DNA of 64,000 nucleotides from Pseudoxanthomonas koreensis_A (lineage in GTDB: Bacteria; Pseudomonadota; Gammaproteobacteria; Xanthomonadales; Xanthomonadaceae): the NCBI RefSeq assembly GCF_041890415.1, contig NZ_CP169056.1:1984001-2048000 (forward strand). Reading direction: 5' to 3'. The position numbers and the translations under genes were made by a program. The stretch's first letter is position 1. The number at the start of each line of letters is the position of its first letter. Positions 29,188-38,231 of the stretch are shown here, one piece after another. Under the pieces are notes generated by a model. That model did not search any database. It had not been told where the DNA came from and saw nothing but the letters and a program-made list of their open reading frames with translations.

Positions 29188-29368
29188 GGGGGCGGCGCCA
29201 TGCACGAGGGAGGGGCCATGATAGCGGCCGGCGGGGGCTGGGGTGAGCGGCTGCAGACGCCCCCCCCCAGGACCTGACCCCAGGCTCCCGGCGCCATGAC
29301 ATATCAACCAGGCGGTGCCCACCCGGCCCTACTCAATGACGGCCGAACTCCGAGTGTCTAGCGGGCAC

Positions 29369-29486
29369 TCAAATCCCACTCCCCGGCAGCGCAGTCTGGA
29401 TCAGACGTTCCATATACGTTTCGTCTTCGTCGAAGAGGATGTTCCGCTCGGCCATCTTCTGGCGGGTCACCTTCCAGTGCATCTCC
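29369..29486 (-). pseudogene. 3' stump of an unknown gene cut by the IS element
   Basis: The last 38 or so codons of a minus-strand gene are visible up to the left IS end; they include KVTRQKMAERNILFDEDETY and finish ALPGSGI before the stop at 29369. Composition (acidic, codon-biased) suggests it was coding. The 5' part is not found on the far side of the IS, so it has been lost by deletion or rearrangement. I do not recognise the protein. Confidence 0.5.
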
Positions 29487-29528
29487 TGGACCGACCAGCC
29501 TTTCGTAGACATCCGGACGCCATAATTC

Positions 29529-29831
29529 ATGGCAATGACCGAGGTGTTTATGGGCAACAGCAAGCAGTACACGGATGAGTTCCGGGCCGAGGCGGTGAAG
29601 CAGGTGATCGAGCGCGGCTTCACGGTGGTGGACGTCGCCGCCCGGATCGGGATCCCCAAGCACACCCTGTATGGCTGGGTGCAGGTGGCGAGGAAAATGG
29701 CGCCGGCATCGGGCGCTTCAGCAGCGCCGAGCGACTCGGCCGAGATCCGCCGGCTCAAGGCCGAGCTGCGGCGTGTGACCGAGGAGCGCGACATCCTAAA
29801 GAAAGCCGCCGCGTACTTTGCCAAGGGGTAA
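29529..29831 (+). CDS. IS3-family transposase OrfA
   Basis: A 100-aa DNA-binding protein of the IS. A helix-turn-helix is seen in FRAEAVKQVIERGFTVVDVA through GIPKHTLYGWV, followed by a leucine-zipper-like helix (IRRLKAELRRVTEERDILKK). The first ATG is at 29529; the ATG at 29550 (MGNSKQYTDEF) is the more family-like start. An A-rich slippery stretch CTAAAGAAAG (29796-29805) near the end is a good site for the -1 shift into orfB. Confidence 0.93.
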   Translation: MAMTEVFMGNSKQYTDEFRAEAVKQVIERGFTVVDVAARIGIPKHTLYGWVQVARKMAPASGASAAPSDSAEIRRLKAELRRVTEERDILKKAAAYFAKG

Positions 29832-29848
29832 GGGCGAAGTACGCGTTC

Positions 29849-30700
29849 ATGCGCGCGCACATCCGCGAGTTCCGCCTGGTCGCGATGTGCCGGGTGCTGG
29901 GCGTGCACCGCAGCGGCTACTACGCCTGGTTGCGCCAAGGCACCAGTGCCCGCGAGCGGGACGATCAGCGCCTGCTGGGGCTGATCAGGCACCACTGGCT
30001 GGCCAGCGGCGCGGTGTATGGCTATCGCAAGATCACCTTGGACCTGCGGGAAGCCGGCGAGCATTGCAGCCGGCACCGCGTCCGGCGGCTGATGAAGGCC
30101 GAGGGCCTGCGGGCGCAGGTGGGCTATGGCGGCAAGCCGCGCCACCGCGGCGGCCCGGTCGGTGCCGTGGCGAACGTGCTCAACCGGGACTTCACGCCGC
30201 ACGCCCCGAACAAGGTCTGGGTCACGGACATCACCTACATCCGCACCTACGAGGGCTGGCTGTTCCTGGCTGCAGTGATGGACTTGTACTCGCGCCAGAT
30301 CGTCGGGTGGGCAACGGCGTCCACGATGACCAGCGACCTGGTGCTGCAGGCGCTGATGGCGGCGGCATGGCGACGCAAGCCCGGCCCGGGCGTGCTGGTC
30401 CACTCCGACCAGGGCTGCCAGTTCACCAGCAACGACTGGCAGTCGTTCCTGAAGGCGCACCGGATGGTGCCGAGCATGAGCCGTCGCGGGAACTGCCACG
30501 ACAACGCCGTGGCCGAGAGTTTCTTCAGCGTCCTGAAGAAGGAGCGGATCAAGCGGCGGATCTACCCGACGCGAGCCACTGCTGCTTCGGACGTGTTCGA
30601 CTACATCGAGATGTTCTACAACCCGATTCGCCGGCATGGTTCCGCTGGCGGCATGTCACCGGTAGAGTTCGAAAAGCGCTACGCGCAGAGCGGCGACTGA
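29849..30700 (+). CDS. IS3-family transposase OrfB (DDE integrase domain)
   Basis: A 283-aa catalytic part of the transposase. An N-terminal HTH_21-like region (RHHWLASGAVYGYRKITLDL, RVRRLMKAEGLRAQ) precedes the rve integrase core. The DDE residues are in VWVTDITYIRTYEGW, LVHSDQGCQFTSNDW and CHDNAVAESFFSVLKKE. The frame is open upstream across the orfA end, so an OrfAB fusion by -1 frameshift is possible. No internal stop or frameshift, so the element may be active. Confidence 0.95.
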   Translation: MRAHIREFRLVAMCRVLGVHRSGYYAWLRQGTSARERDDQRLLGLIRHHWLASGAVYGYRKITLDLREAGEHCSRHRVRRLMKAEGLRAQVGYGGKPRHRGGPVGAVANVLNRDFTPHAPNKVWVTDITYIRTYEGWLFLAAVMDLYSRQIVGWATASTMTSDLVLQALMAAAWRRKPGPGVLVHSDQGCQFTSNDWQSFLKAHRMVPSMSRRGNCHDNAVAESFFSVLKKERIKRRIYPTRATAASDVFDYIEMFYNPIRRHGSAGGMSPVEFEKRYAQSGD

Positions 30701-30726
30701 GTGTCTATGGAACTCTGGCCGGTCCA

Positions 30727-30790
30727 CTTCTTCATGGAACCTCCTCGGGAAAGGGTACGAGAAAATTCCACTTCTGGCGTCAGCTAACCC
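30727..30790 (-). other. Stump of a second IS-like element (leader plus 3 codons)
   Basis: Read on the minus strand, the right flank of the IS holds CGAGGAGGTTCC followed by ATGAAGAAG, which stops at the IS end (30727). The leader includes TGACGCCAGAAGTGGAATTT (30763-30782), similar to terminal repeats of other IS3 elements whose orfA begins MKK. It looks like the 5' end of another IS interrupted at codon 4. The rest of that element is not in the window. Confidence 0.4.
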
Positions 30791-30896
30791 GCGGGGGGAT
30801 TACCATGGGGCCTGCCCTGGTTGGGGCGGGCCAGTGTTGTGGGGGCCAGTCTCACAGGGTGAGTCTGGGCGGGAGGTCTGCGCACCCCGAGAACAG

Positions 30897-30920
30897 AAAG
30901 CCCCGCAGGAGCGGGGCCTT
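30897..30920 (-). terminator. Intrinsic terminator
   Basis: On the minus strand GCCCCGC-TCCT-GCGGGGC is followed by TTTCTGTTCTC, a compact stem with a T-rich tail. It lies 26 bp after the stop of the fragment at 30946, which suggests a formerly expressed gene there. Confidence 0.75.
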
Positions 30921-30945
30921 CGCCGGCCAACCTGACGCGCGAAAA

Positions 30946-31170
30946 TCAGACCGCCGGCACCGGCTCGGGGTCCGGCTGCGCCACCGGGCTGCGGGTGGCG
31001 CGACTGAAGCGCTGCGACAGCAGCCGCTTCAGCGCCTCCATGCCCTCGTCGCGGCCCCACACCTTGAGCACCGCATAACCTTCCAGCGCCACGTGCATCA
31101 GGTCGCTGCCTAGCGCCACCTCCGCGCCCGCCATGCGCTCCTGCAGGCGAACCTGACCCGAGGTCAACAA
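30946..31170 (-). pseudogene. 3' fragment or small gene of unknown function
   Basis: A 74-codon reading (LQERMAGAEVALGSDLMHVA, then EGYAVLKVWGRDEGMEALKR) with natural-looking amino-acid composition. The open frame runs back only to a stop at 31204-31206 and has no ATG until the internal Met at about residue 13. A TTG at 31170 could serve, but no ribosome-binding site precedes it. It is followed by a good terminator. Most likely the 3' part of a gene lost at the island edge. Nothing else is recognised in the 30790-31321 interval. Confidence 0.45.
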
Positions 31171-31321
31171 CCGCGTCCCAGGCGCGGCAGCCAGGCGCTG
31201 ACGTTAGGCCCCATCGTGGCGCCTCCCGTAAACGCGGAGCTCCATCAACTGGGATGTCGACACCGCCGGTAAGCAGAAGAGCGCGTCTGACCCGGCGCCG
31301 GTCTCTGCGGCTCACTATCAC

Positions 31322-33505
31322 TCAGTCTGCGTCGTCGCCGTCGGATTCACCTGCTTCCGCGTCTTCAGGAGAAGCCATCCGCAGATACTCGGCGCGCACC
31401 GCCCGGAGTGGTTGTCCCCCATTGGGTTCCAGCCGCCAGAAGTTCCAACCATTCGTGCTCTTCTTGCGAACGAAGATGCCTGCTTGGGAGGGGCTATTGA
31501 AGACCTCGCCTTCCACTTCGATGCGGCCGTCCGACAGCACGCGTGCCTTATGTCCGCCGTACTTGCCTGGGCGTGAGTAAAGAACTTGGCCTGACTCCAG
31601 CAACCCGGCGCCCACGAGGTCGACAATTTCGACGTTTACAGAGCTGTCCGCCTGCTCCCGGTCGATCGCGACCTTGTGCCCGGCGGGCACCGGCCAGATC
31701 TCCAGGATGGCGTCGATGGCTTCCGAGGTTCGGCGATCGATCGCATCCTCGTCCCACTGCCGGGAGACATGCGTCTTCAGAACCCTGCTGTTCAGCAGCA
31801 CCACGTCCTTCTCCTGAAGATGTGCCGCCTTTCCTTTCTCCCCAAGCCATGGCCCGTTGGATACCGTGCTATTGAGCCGCTTGGTCAACAGGGTCAGATT
31901 GCCGAGGCGATGCAACCGGGCATCGCGCTCGGCCTCCGGCAACCCGCCCGGCAGCGGCCAGTGTTTGGACCAGGATTGCGGCATCAGGTGCTCAATGGCG
32001 TAACTGCTTCGGCGAATGCGCATTCCCGCAGCAGACTCCTTGCCGCCGACCCACCCCCGCAGATGATCTTCAATCGATTCCAGCACCATGCGCACGCGGC
32101 CACGGCTCAGGCGCCTGTAGATCGGCAGGTACTCGAGTTCGGTGCGGACCTCGTCGTCATCTGGCCAATATGCGATCTCGGAGCGCTGCGAGGCGAAGTA
32201 CGCCCGGACCGCCGCCGCGACTTGACCTGCAGGCGTGTTGCTGACCAGTGAAGCGACTTCCACCATCACCTTGTTGTACGACTTCGCGGTGGCGCGCACG
32301 AGCATGCGGCGAGCGAGCCAGCTTTCGAGCACATCGAGGGTAGCGTCTAGATCCGCCTTGGGAATCGGGTCGGTTGGGCGATCGAGCAGAGCCAGGAGCA
32401 CCGGCTTGATGACCTCGCTCTCCAGCGTCCGCACCCGGTAGGCGAAGAGCCCGACGCGGTCCAATGGGCCATCGAGTTGCTCGCCCTTCTCCGTAAATTC
32501 CCGATAGATGGCGGCAGCGCGATTGATGTCACGCAGCAGTTCAAGCATCGGCCGCTTGGCCTGATAGTCGACGAACGACTTGAAGCGGGAGAACACCTCT
32601 CGCGCGAGCACCTCTTCGCCGGTCTGGGTCACCAGCCAATGGTTCAAGAACACCGACGACCGTTGGTACTTCACGCGACCGACGTTCACTTCCGCTTCCC
32701 AGAACGCGGTTTCGAACTGGGCCCAGTGCTTCGCATACGCATCTTCAACGTTCGCGCCTTGCTCCAGCAGACGCTGGAAGACGAAATTCTTTATGAGGTC
32801 CGCAGCGGTGAGCACCGCGCCACGCGCGTTTAGCGTCTCGAAGATCTCCTGTGCGTTCTCGGTGGGAGTCAGGTCGATGACCACAATCTGCAACAACTCA
32901 CGGGCACTGCGCTCGAGCGCCTCCGCGCGCGCGTCCACACTGCCTTCCCCTTCCACCAACAGCCAGTCGCGGCAGCGCTGCGCGAAAAAGCGATGCGCCT
33001 TGACCATGCGCGAGGCACGGTGCTCCAGCTTGTCGTACTCCACCGGATGCGGGGCCGCCATGACCTCGTTGAAGGCGTCCCGGTCACGATTTGTCGGCCA
33101 GACCTTGAATCGGTCTGCAGGCTGCCTGCGGAACGGCTCGCCGTTGGCCACCAGCGGTTCCAGTCGGGCGGCCGGCATGGTCGCCCCGGCCTGAGCGATC
33201 TCGGAGTGAATCGCGTCGAGCAGAAGCTGCAGCGTGGTCAACCGCTGTTGGCCGTCGATCACGGTCCGCTGCTGCAGGTCGGCAGTCTGGGTGGCCAGCT
33301 GCTGGAGGACCACCGCGCCAAGAAAGTGCGGGGCCTGGGGCGCACCCGGCGCGTGCAACAGCCGCGTCGCCACACGCTCTAGGTCGCTCCAAAGCGGCTC
33401 CCATTGGAGTTCCTCGTTCCAGACATAGGGCCGCTGGAACAACGGCACCAGCAGCCGCTGCGGCTGCATGAAGATGGCCTGCGGCGTTCGCACCTGTGTA
33501 TCCAT
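31322..33505 (-). CDS. GmrSD-like restriction protein (DUF262 + DUF1524 HNH) with C-terminal RAMA domain
   Basis: A 727-aa single-chain defence protein. The N-terminal DUF262 domain (ParB/sulfiredoxin-like fold, NTP-using) has IDGQQRLTTLQLL (83-95). The DUF1524 HNH nuclease has IEHLMPQSW (504-512) and HRLGNLTLLTKRLNST (532-547). Such pairs form GmrSD type IV enzymes that cut modified phage DNA. Residues about 626-692 (DLVGAGLLESGQVLYSRPGK, KARVLSDGRIEVEGEVFNSP, NGWNFWRL) match the RAMA domain, thought to read modified DNA bases. An acidic tail ends the chain. The ATG at 33505 has AGGGGGG upstream. It is the last gene of the defence array, 152 bp after hsdR. Confidence 0.88.
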   Translation of the reverse strand: MDTQVRTPQAIFMQPQRLLVPLFQRPYVWNEELQWEPLWSDLERVATRLLHAPGAPQAPHFLGAVVLQQLATQTADLQQRTVIDGQQRLTTLQLLLDAIHSEIAQAGATMPAARLEPLVANGEPFRRQPADRFKVWPTNRDRDAFNEVMAAPHPVEYDKLEHRASRMVKAHRFFAQRCRDWLLVEGEGSVDARAEALERSARELLQIVVIDLTPTENAQEIFETLNARGAVLTAADLIKNFVFQRLLEQGANVEDAYAKHWAQFETAFWEAEVNVGRVKYQRSSVFLNHWLVTQTGEEVLAREVFSRFKSFVDYQAKRPMLELLRDINRAAAIYREFTEKGEQLDGPLDRVGLFAYRVRTLESEVIKPVLLALLDRPTDPIPKADLDATLDVLESWLARRMLVRATAKSYNKVMVEVASLVSNTPAGQVAAAVRAYFASQRSEIAYWPDDDEVRTELEYLPIYRRLSRGRVRMVLESIEDHLRGWVGGKESAAGMRIRRSSYAIEHLMPQSWSKHWPLPGGLPEAERDARLHRLGNLTLLTKRLNSTVSNGPWLGEKGKAAHLQEKDVVLLNSRVLKTHVSRQWDEDAIDRRTSEAIDAILEIWPVPAGHKVAIDREQADSSVNVEIVDLVGAGLLESGQVLYSRPGKYGGHKARVLSDGRIEVEGEVFNSPSQAGIFVRKKSTNGWNFWRLEPNGGQPLRAVRAEYLRMASPEDAEAGESDGDDAD

Positions 33506-33657
33506 CAACGTCCCCCCTGGCTAAGGTCTACAACAGAAGCTGGCGTCAACAGTTCGGCCGTGCTGCGCGAACCCCTTGGCGACACGAATCGCGCGTCGAC
33601 CCGCAAACCGGCGGATGCCGTCGTGCTCGCGGCGTGACACCACATCCGCGCCATCCC

Positions 33658-36600
33658 CTACGCTGCTGCCCGACTATTGATCTCCGCGACAATCCTGACA
33701 ATCTCGTCCGAGTCGGCCGTCCCAAACGCGCCATCCACACCCTCGTAATGGATCCCCGTAAACGGTGGCTCGTACAGTTGGCCAGGGTCGATGAGTCCGC
33801 TGTGGGTCAGCCGGTCGATAACCATCTCGACGAATCGGACCTGCTGCGCGCTGTAGCGTTTCTCGTCAAGAAAGCGGGCGAACGCTTCCTTGGCTGCGTT
33901 TCGATCCATTCCCACCAGGGAACGGATGAATAGCGTCAGCGGGCGTTCGGTGCCGTAGTGCTTCTCAAACGTCGCGCGCCCGCCCACCACCTCGGCGCCA
34001 TAGACGAACCGTTCAAGCTCCTCCAGGTCCGTTGGGGTCAACGGACGGTTGTAGCGCAGCTTGGCGATGGAAACATGATTCTCATTGGCGCGGATATAGG
34101 CCTCGACCTTGCGCCGGTACTGGGCCAGGTTGATGCCGGTGCTGAAGTCGGTCAGCGTCACTTCCGCCGGTTCACCGATCTCATCAGTCAGCACGGTGTA
34201 GACGGGCTTGAATCCCTTGCGCTGGATCAGCTGGATCAGGCCCCGCATCCGCCGCCGCACCCGCTCCAGCAGGACGACGGTGATGTCCTTCCAGAACTCC
34301 TCGGTCTGCACTTCCTGGATCAGCGCCAGCTGGTCTCGCACTGTGGGGATGGCCTGCATCGCCTCCAGTTCGCTGGCGATCTCGATCAGGCGGTCGCGAT
34401 GGGCAACGAAGTCGGAGGTGGAGCGCAGCAACGCCAGCTGCAGGTTGACGCAAAGCAGATCGAACATGCGCGCGGTGATATGGCCGGCATCCAGCTCACT
34501 CGGCAGCCCCGCCACGTGCTCACGCAGATCGCCCACCGCACCGGCACCAAGCTGATCCCAGGCTTCACGCTTGGCGAACCGGCTCACATGCTCGCGCTCG
34601 GGCCGCACGATGAAGTTGTCCAGGTTCATCGCGGCCACTTCGCCGTGCAGCACGTCGACCAGGCCGCCCTGCACATCGTGCCCGTCGTACTGCGCATCCT
34701 CGCCATCGGCGATGCCAAGCTGCTTCTCGCGCAGCAACGTCAGCAGGTCCACGCGCTGCTTGAACAGGCGTTTGCCCAGCGGCTCGGCCAGCTTTCCCTC
34801 CGCGCCCTTGGGATGCTCGTTGAAGTACTCGAAGTTGCCGCAGAAATCGAAGATGTGGAACTCCGTCTTGTCCTGCCCCGGACCGAACAGGTCCGGGCAC
34901 AGCCGGGTGCCGCGCCCGATCATCTGCAGGAACTTGACCTTCGACCGCACCGCCTTGAAGAACACCAGGTTCAGCACTTCGGGCACGTCGATGCCAGTGT
35001 CGAGCATGTCCACCGAGATGGCGATCTGCGGGCGCTTCGCCGGCTGGCTGAAGTCATCGATCAGGCTCTGCGCATACTTGACCGAATGCGTGATCACCCG
35101 GGCGAACTCGCCCCTCAGGTGCGGATAGTGGTGGTCGAAGCGCCGGGCGATGAACTCGGCGTGCTGCTGGTTCACCGCGAAGATGATGGTCTTGCCCAGC
35201 AGGTCGCCACCGTCCACCTTCAGCCCGTGCTGCATCAGATGCCTGAGCATCCGGTCGACGGTGTCCTCGTTGAACAGCTTCTTGTTGATGTCCGAAGCCA
35301 GCACCTCGTCGGGCGGGTCGCCATCGTCCCGGTCGCCCCAGTCCAGCGACTCCCAGTGTTCCTTCTCCTCCTCGCTCAGCTCGTCGTAGCGGATACCCTC
35401 GCGGACGAACTTCAGCGGGACCGACTGCGCCTTCGGCGGCACCAGGTAGCCATCGGCCACCGCTTCATCCAGGCCATAGGCGTCGGTGGGCACGCCGGTC
35501 TCCAGCCCGAACAGGTGGTAGGTGTCGCGATCCACCTCGTCACGCGGGGTGGCGGTCAGGCCGACCAGATAGCTGTCGAAGTAACGGAAGATTGCGCCGT
35601 ACTTCTGGTACACGCTGCGGTGGGCTTCGTCGATCACGATCAGGTCGAAGTGACCGACGCCGTACCTGCGCCTGGCCCCGTCCATCTCCTCGATCAGGCC
35701 CATCATGGTCGGGTATGTGGACAGGAACACTCGGCCTTGCCCGTTCCTGTCGGTGACCAGGTTGACCGGACTGGAATCGGGCAGGTGCGCCTTGAAGGCA
35801 TTGGCCGCCTGCTTGACCAGCGCCACCCGGTCGGCGAGAAACAGCACCCGCTTGACCCAGTTGGCCCGCATCAGCAGCTCCACCAGCGCAATCGACATGC
35901 GGGTCTTGCCGGTGCCGGTGGCCATGGTCAGCAGGCCGGCGCGACGCCCCTGCGCCAGCGACTCCACCATCGCCCGGATGGCGCGCTGCTGGTAGGCGCG
36001 GCCACTGATGGCGACATTGACGGCCAGCGTACGCGGATCGACCTGCAAGCCGCGCCGGGTGATGGCGAGCGCCAGCTCGTCGGCATTGTGGAAGCCCTGC
36101 ACCTCCCGTGGCGGCGCACGGGTATCGTCCCACAGCCAGGTGGCATGGCCGTTGGTGTAGTAGATGAGAGGGCGCTGCCCGCTCATCTGTTCCAGGCAGT
36201 CGGCATAGAGCTTGGCCTGCTGCCGCCCCACATCCGGGTCGCTGAAGCTGCGCTTGGCTTCCACCACCGCCGCCGGCTTGCCATCGGCGCCGTACAGCAC
36301 GTAGTCGGCAAACCCCTCGCCCTTGCCGTTGGGCATGCCGACCAGCGGCACTTCGACCGCCGCGTTCCTGCCCACCTCCCAGCCGGCCTCCCGCAGCAGC
36401 ACGTCGATGAAGTGCCTGCGGGTATCGGCCTCGTTGTAGTCATGGCCATCCGGCACCGCCAGGTTGGCGGCCTTGGCCTCGGCCAGCTCGGCGCGGCGCG
36501 CGGCCAGCTCTGCATCCACCTGCGCCAGCAGTGCCTCGCGCTCGGCCAGGGTGGCGGCCTGTTCGGCCAGCCGCGCCTCGCGCACTTCCAACGTCGCATG

Positions 36601-37116
36601 CAGTGCGCCGATCTGCTGCTGGAAGCGTTCCTCCTGCTTCTTCAGTTCTTCGCGGGTGAAGGTCACGGCCTCGTCGGCACGCACCAGTGTCGGCACCTGC
36701 TTCTCGTCCCACTCCGCCGCAATAGCCTTGGGATCGCTGGCACGGGTATAGGTACGGGCCAGCCAGAACAGCACATGGAACAGGTCGCGCACCAGCCGCA
36801 TGGCATCGCCCGAGCCGATGTGCTGGCTGCCGTGCACGGCCTGGTTGCCGACCCGCTGGATCAGCCGCATCTTGTCGTGCACGTAGGGCGGCACCAGCTT
36901 CACGAACGCCGGCTGGGTCAGCAGCACGTTCAACCCGTTCTCATAGGGCATCCGCAGGTCGCGGTCGTTCTGGTACAGCCAGTGCACCGCCTGCTCCAGC
37001 GCATGGCGGGTGCGCATGCAGCAGGCACGCGGATCGGAATGGACCAGTTGCTCCGCACCCTTCGCCGGCTCGAGGAGCGGTTTGAACTCAGGGAGGAGGA
37101 ACTGGAAGTTGGTCAT
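33658..37116 (-). CDS. hsdR: Type I restriction enzyme, R (restriction/translocase) subunit
   Basis: A 1152-aa motor and nuclease subunit that translocates and cuts unmethylated DNA. Domain order: DUF4145 (about 25-140), a charged coiled coil (about 165-225), HsdR N-terminal nuclease (D/ExK in ADYVLYGADGKPAAVVEAKR, about 265-290), then the SF2 helicase (MATGTGKTRMS; LIVIDEAHRS; MIGRGTRLCPDLFG) and a C-terminal EcoEI-type region. The GTG/ATG choice is settled by AGGA spaced 8 bp from the ATG at 37116; this site lies in the last codons of hsdS. It belongs to the hsdMSR operon. Confidence 0.95.
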   Translation of the reverse strand: MTNFQFLLPEFKPLLEPAKGAEQLVHSDPRACCMRTRHALEQAVHWLYQNDRDLRMPYENGLNVLLTQPAFVKLVPPYVHDKMRLIQRVGNQAVHGSQHIGSGDAMRLVRDLFHVLFWLARTYTRASDPKAIAAEWDEKQVPTLVRADEAVTFTREELKKQEERFQQQIGALHATLEVREARLAEQAATLAEREALLAQVDAELAARRAELAEAKAANLAVPDGHDYNEADTRRHFIDVLLREAGWEVGRNAAVEVPLVGMPNGKGEGFADYVLYGADGKPAAVVEAKRSFSDPDVGRQQAKLYADCLEQMSGQRPLIYYTNGHATWLWDDTRAPPREVQGFHNADELALAITRRGLQVDPRTLAVNVAISGRAYQQRAIRAMVESLAQGRRAGLLTMATGTGKTRMSIALVELLMRANWVKRVLFLADRVALVKQAANAFKAHLPDSSPVNLVTDRNGQGRVFLSTYPTMMGLIEEMDGARRRYGVGHFDLIVIDEAHRSVYQKYGAIFRYFDSYLVGLTATPRDEVDRDTYHLFGLETGVPTDAYGLDEAVADGYLVPPKAQSVPLKFVREGIRYDELSEEEKEHWESLDWGDRDDGDPPDEVLASDINKKLFNEDTVDRMLRHLMQHGLKVDGGDLLGKTIIFAVNQQHAEFIARRFDHHYPHLRGEFARVITHSVKYAQSLIDDFSQPAKRPQIAISVDMLDTGIDVPEVLNLVFFKAVRSKVKFLQMIGRGTRLCPDLFGPGQDKTEFHIFDFCGNFEYFNEHPKGAEGKLAEPLGKRLFKQRVDLLTLLREKQLGIADGEDAQYDGHDVQGGLVDVLHGEVAAMNLDNFIVRPEREHVSRFAKREAWDQLGAGAVGDLREHVAGLPSELDAGHITARMFDLLCVNLQLALLRSTSDFVAHRDRLIEIASELEAMQAIPTVRDQLALIQEVQTEEFWKDITVVLLERVRRRMRGLIQLIQRKGFKPVYTVLTDEIGEPAEVTLTDFSTGINLAQYRRKVEAYIRANENHVSIAKLRYNRPLTPTDLEELERFVYGAEVVGGRATFEKHYGTERPLTLFIRSLVGMDRNAAKEAFARFLDEKRYSAQQVRFVEMVIDRLTHSGLIDPGQLYEPPFTGIHYEGVDGAFGTADSDEIVRIVAEINSRAAA

Positions 37117-37118
37117 CG

Positions 37119-38231
37119 TCACATTCCTGCCGAAAAGACCTGTGCTTGAACCGAGTTAAAGAGAAGATCTACATCCACCAACGCATTCAGCTGCTTGCTC
37201 TGCGCAGATTCGATCATCGCAACCCTTCGCGAGAACTCTGCTTGAAGTGATAAGTCAGGGACTGGAATCTCTACGCCACTGACAAGCTCGATATTGAGGT
37301 TCTTGACAGTGGCCCCAGGTGCGCGTCTCGCAAACTCTGCATACAACGAAGGCGAGGAAAGAACACTAAAAACATAGTCAGCGTTAGTCTTGGCTGCCTT
37401 AGGAGACAAGACAAGCCATCCGTCATGAATGCAGCCAGATGTTCGCAATATGTACGGGCGCCCAAAGCTCATGGAGTTCGTAAGCAGGAAATCCCCTGGC
37501 TTCACTGCCCGAGATCGCTTAGCCCCCTCTGGCTTGATCCTCCTTCTCGTTCCGGTGATGTATTTCGAACCTTCGACTGTGTCCCCGATCATGATCCAGT
37601 TGATGCCGTCCGGCGCGTCGGTGATGTAATCATCAATAGGTCGCGGAGAACCGCCGCGAGCGATCTCAAACAACTCAGACAGGCAGGTCTTTTCCCATCC
37701 TTTGGGATTGGCCACAGGATCGCCAAACATTTCAAGAAACACAGACTGCAGAAGTTGATCGAGCTTGGCGATGGCTTCGCGGCGCTTGACGCGAAGCGCG
37801 TCGGCCTTGTCCAGAATCGCCGCGATGCGGCGCTGCTCTGCAAGTTCCGGCAACTTAACTAGCCGCGATTTCACATTGCTCGGCTTTATGAACGGCTGAG
37901 CAGTACCCGATCGAACCCAACTACCCTCATCATTGAGTTGATACCAAAGGTACTTCGGATCGACTTTGCCCAAATCCGGGAAGATAAGTTGTGTGTTGGC
38001 GAGGCTTGTCCACTCCCCTTCAACATAAAAGCACTTTCCGCATCGAGCACCGATTGACGAAAGCACAATAGCCGGTCGATTGAATTCCGCAACCTCCAGA
38101 TAGCCGTTAAGACCGCCGGCGCCGTACGCGGGGAATCCGGCATCGACAAAATCGTTTCCGGACAATTTAAGTCGCCCACCTTGAACGATCTCAGCCACGG
38201 AAGAAAGGCGTACTGATTCAAGGGGGCTCAC
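37119..38231 (-). CDS. hsdS: Type I restriction enzyme, S (specificity) subunit
   Basis: A 370-aa subunit that sets the DNA target. It has two target-recognition domains (about 5-120 and 180-310), each followed by a conserved helix (LAEQRRIAAILDKADALRVK after the first, LSLQAEFSRRVAMIESAQSK after the second). GTG start at 38231 overlaps the hsdM stop (GTGA). The DNA is visibly lower in GC than hsdM and hsdR, as expected for a gene that exchanges recognition domains by transfer. The recognition sequence cannot be read from the protein. It ends three bases before hsdR. Confidence 0.94.
   Translation of the reverse strand: MSPLESVRLSSVAEIVQGGRLKLSGNDFVDAGFPAYGAGGLNGYLEVAEFNRPAIVLSSIGARCGKCFYVEGEWTSLANTQLIFPDLGKVDPKYLWYQLNDEGSWVRSGTAQPFIKPSNVKSRLVKLPELAEQRRIAAILDKADALRVKRREAIAKLDQLLQSVFLEMFGDPVANPKGWEKTCLSELFEIARGGSPRPIDDYITDAPDGINWIMIGDTVEGSKYITGTRRRIKPEGAKRSRAVKPGDFLLTNSMSFGRPYILRTSGCIHDGWLVLSPKAAKTNADYVFSVLSSPSLYAEFARRAPGATVKNLNIELVSGVEIPVPDLSLQAEFSRRVAMIESAQSKQLNALVDVDLLFNSVQAQVFSAGM

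Larger units (their letters stand above)
29487..30726 (+). mobile_element. IS3-family insertion sequence, about 1240 bp, apparently intact
   Basis: The ends are imperfect inverted repeats: left TGGACCGACCAGCCTTTCGT at 29487 and right, read inward, TGGACCGGCCAGAGTTCCAT ending at 30726; both continue with AGACA. Between them lie orfA and orfB in frames related by -1, as in IS3 elements that make the transposase by frameshifting. No 3-4 bp target duplication is seen: the left flank ends ...ATCTCC and the right flank begins CTTCTT. This suggests an adjacent deletion or recombination after insertion. Confidence 0.9.

Noticed and set aside
29481..30732. Target duplication for the IS
   Set aside because: The flanking trimers and tetramers (TCC/CTCC left, CTT/CTTC right) do not match, also when the end is shifted by one or two bases.
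33958..37149. A 1063-codon plus-strand frame across hsdR
   Set aside because: Antisense to a convincing type I R subunit; His/Leu-rich without domain.
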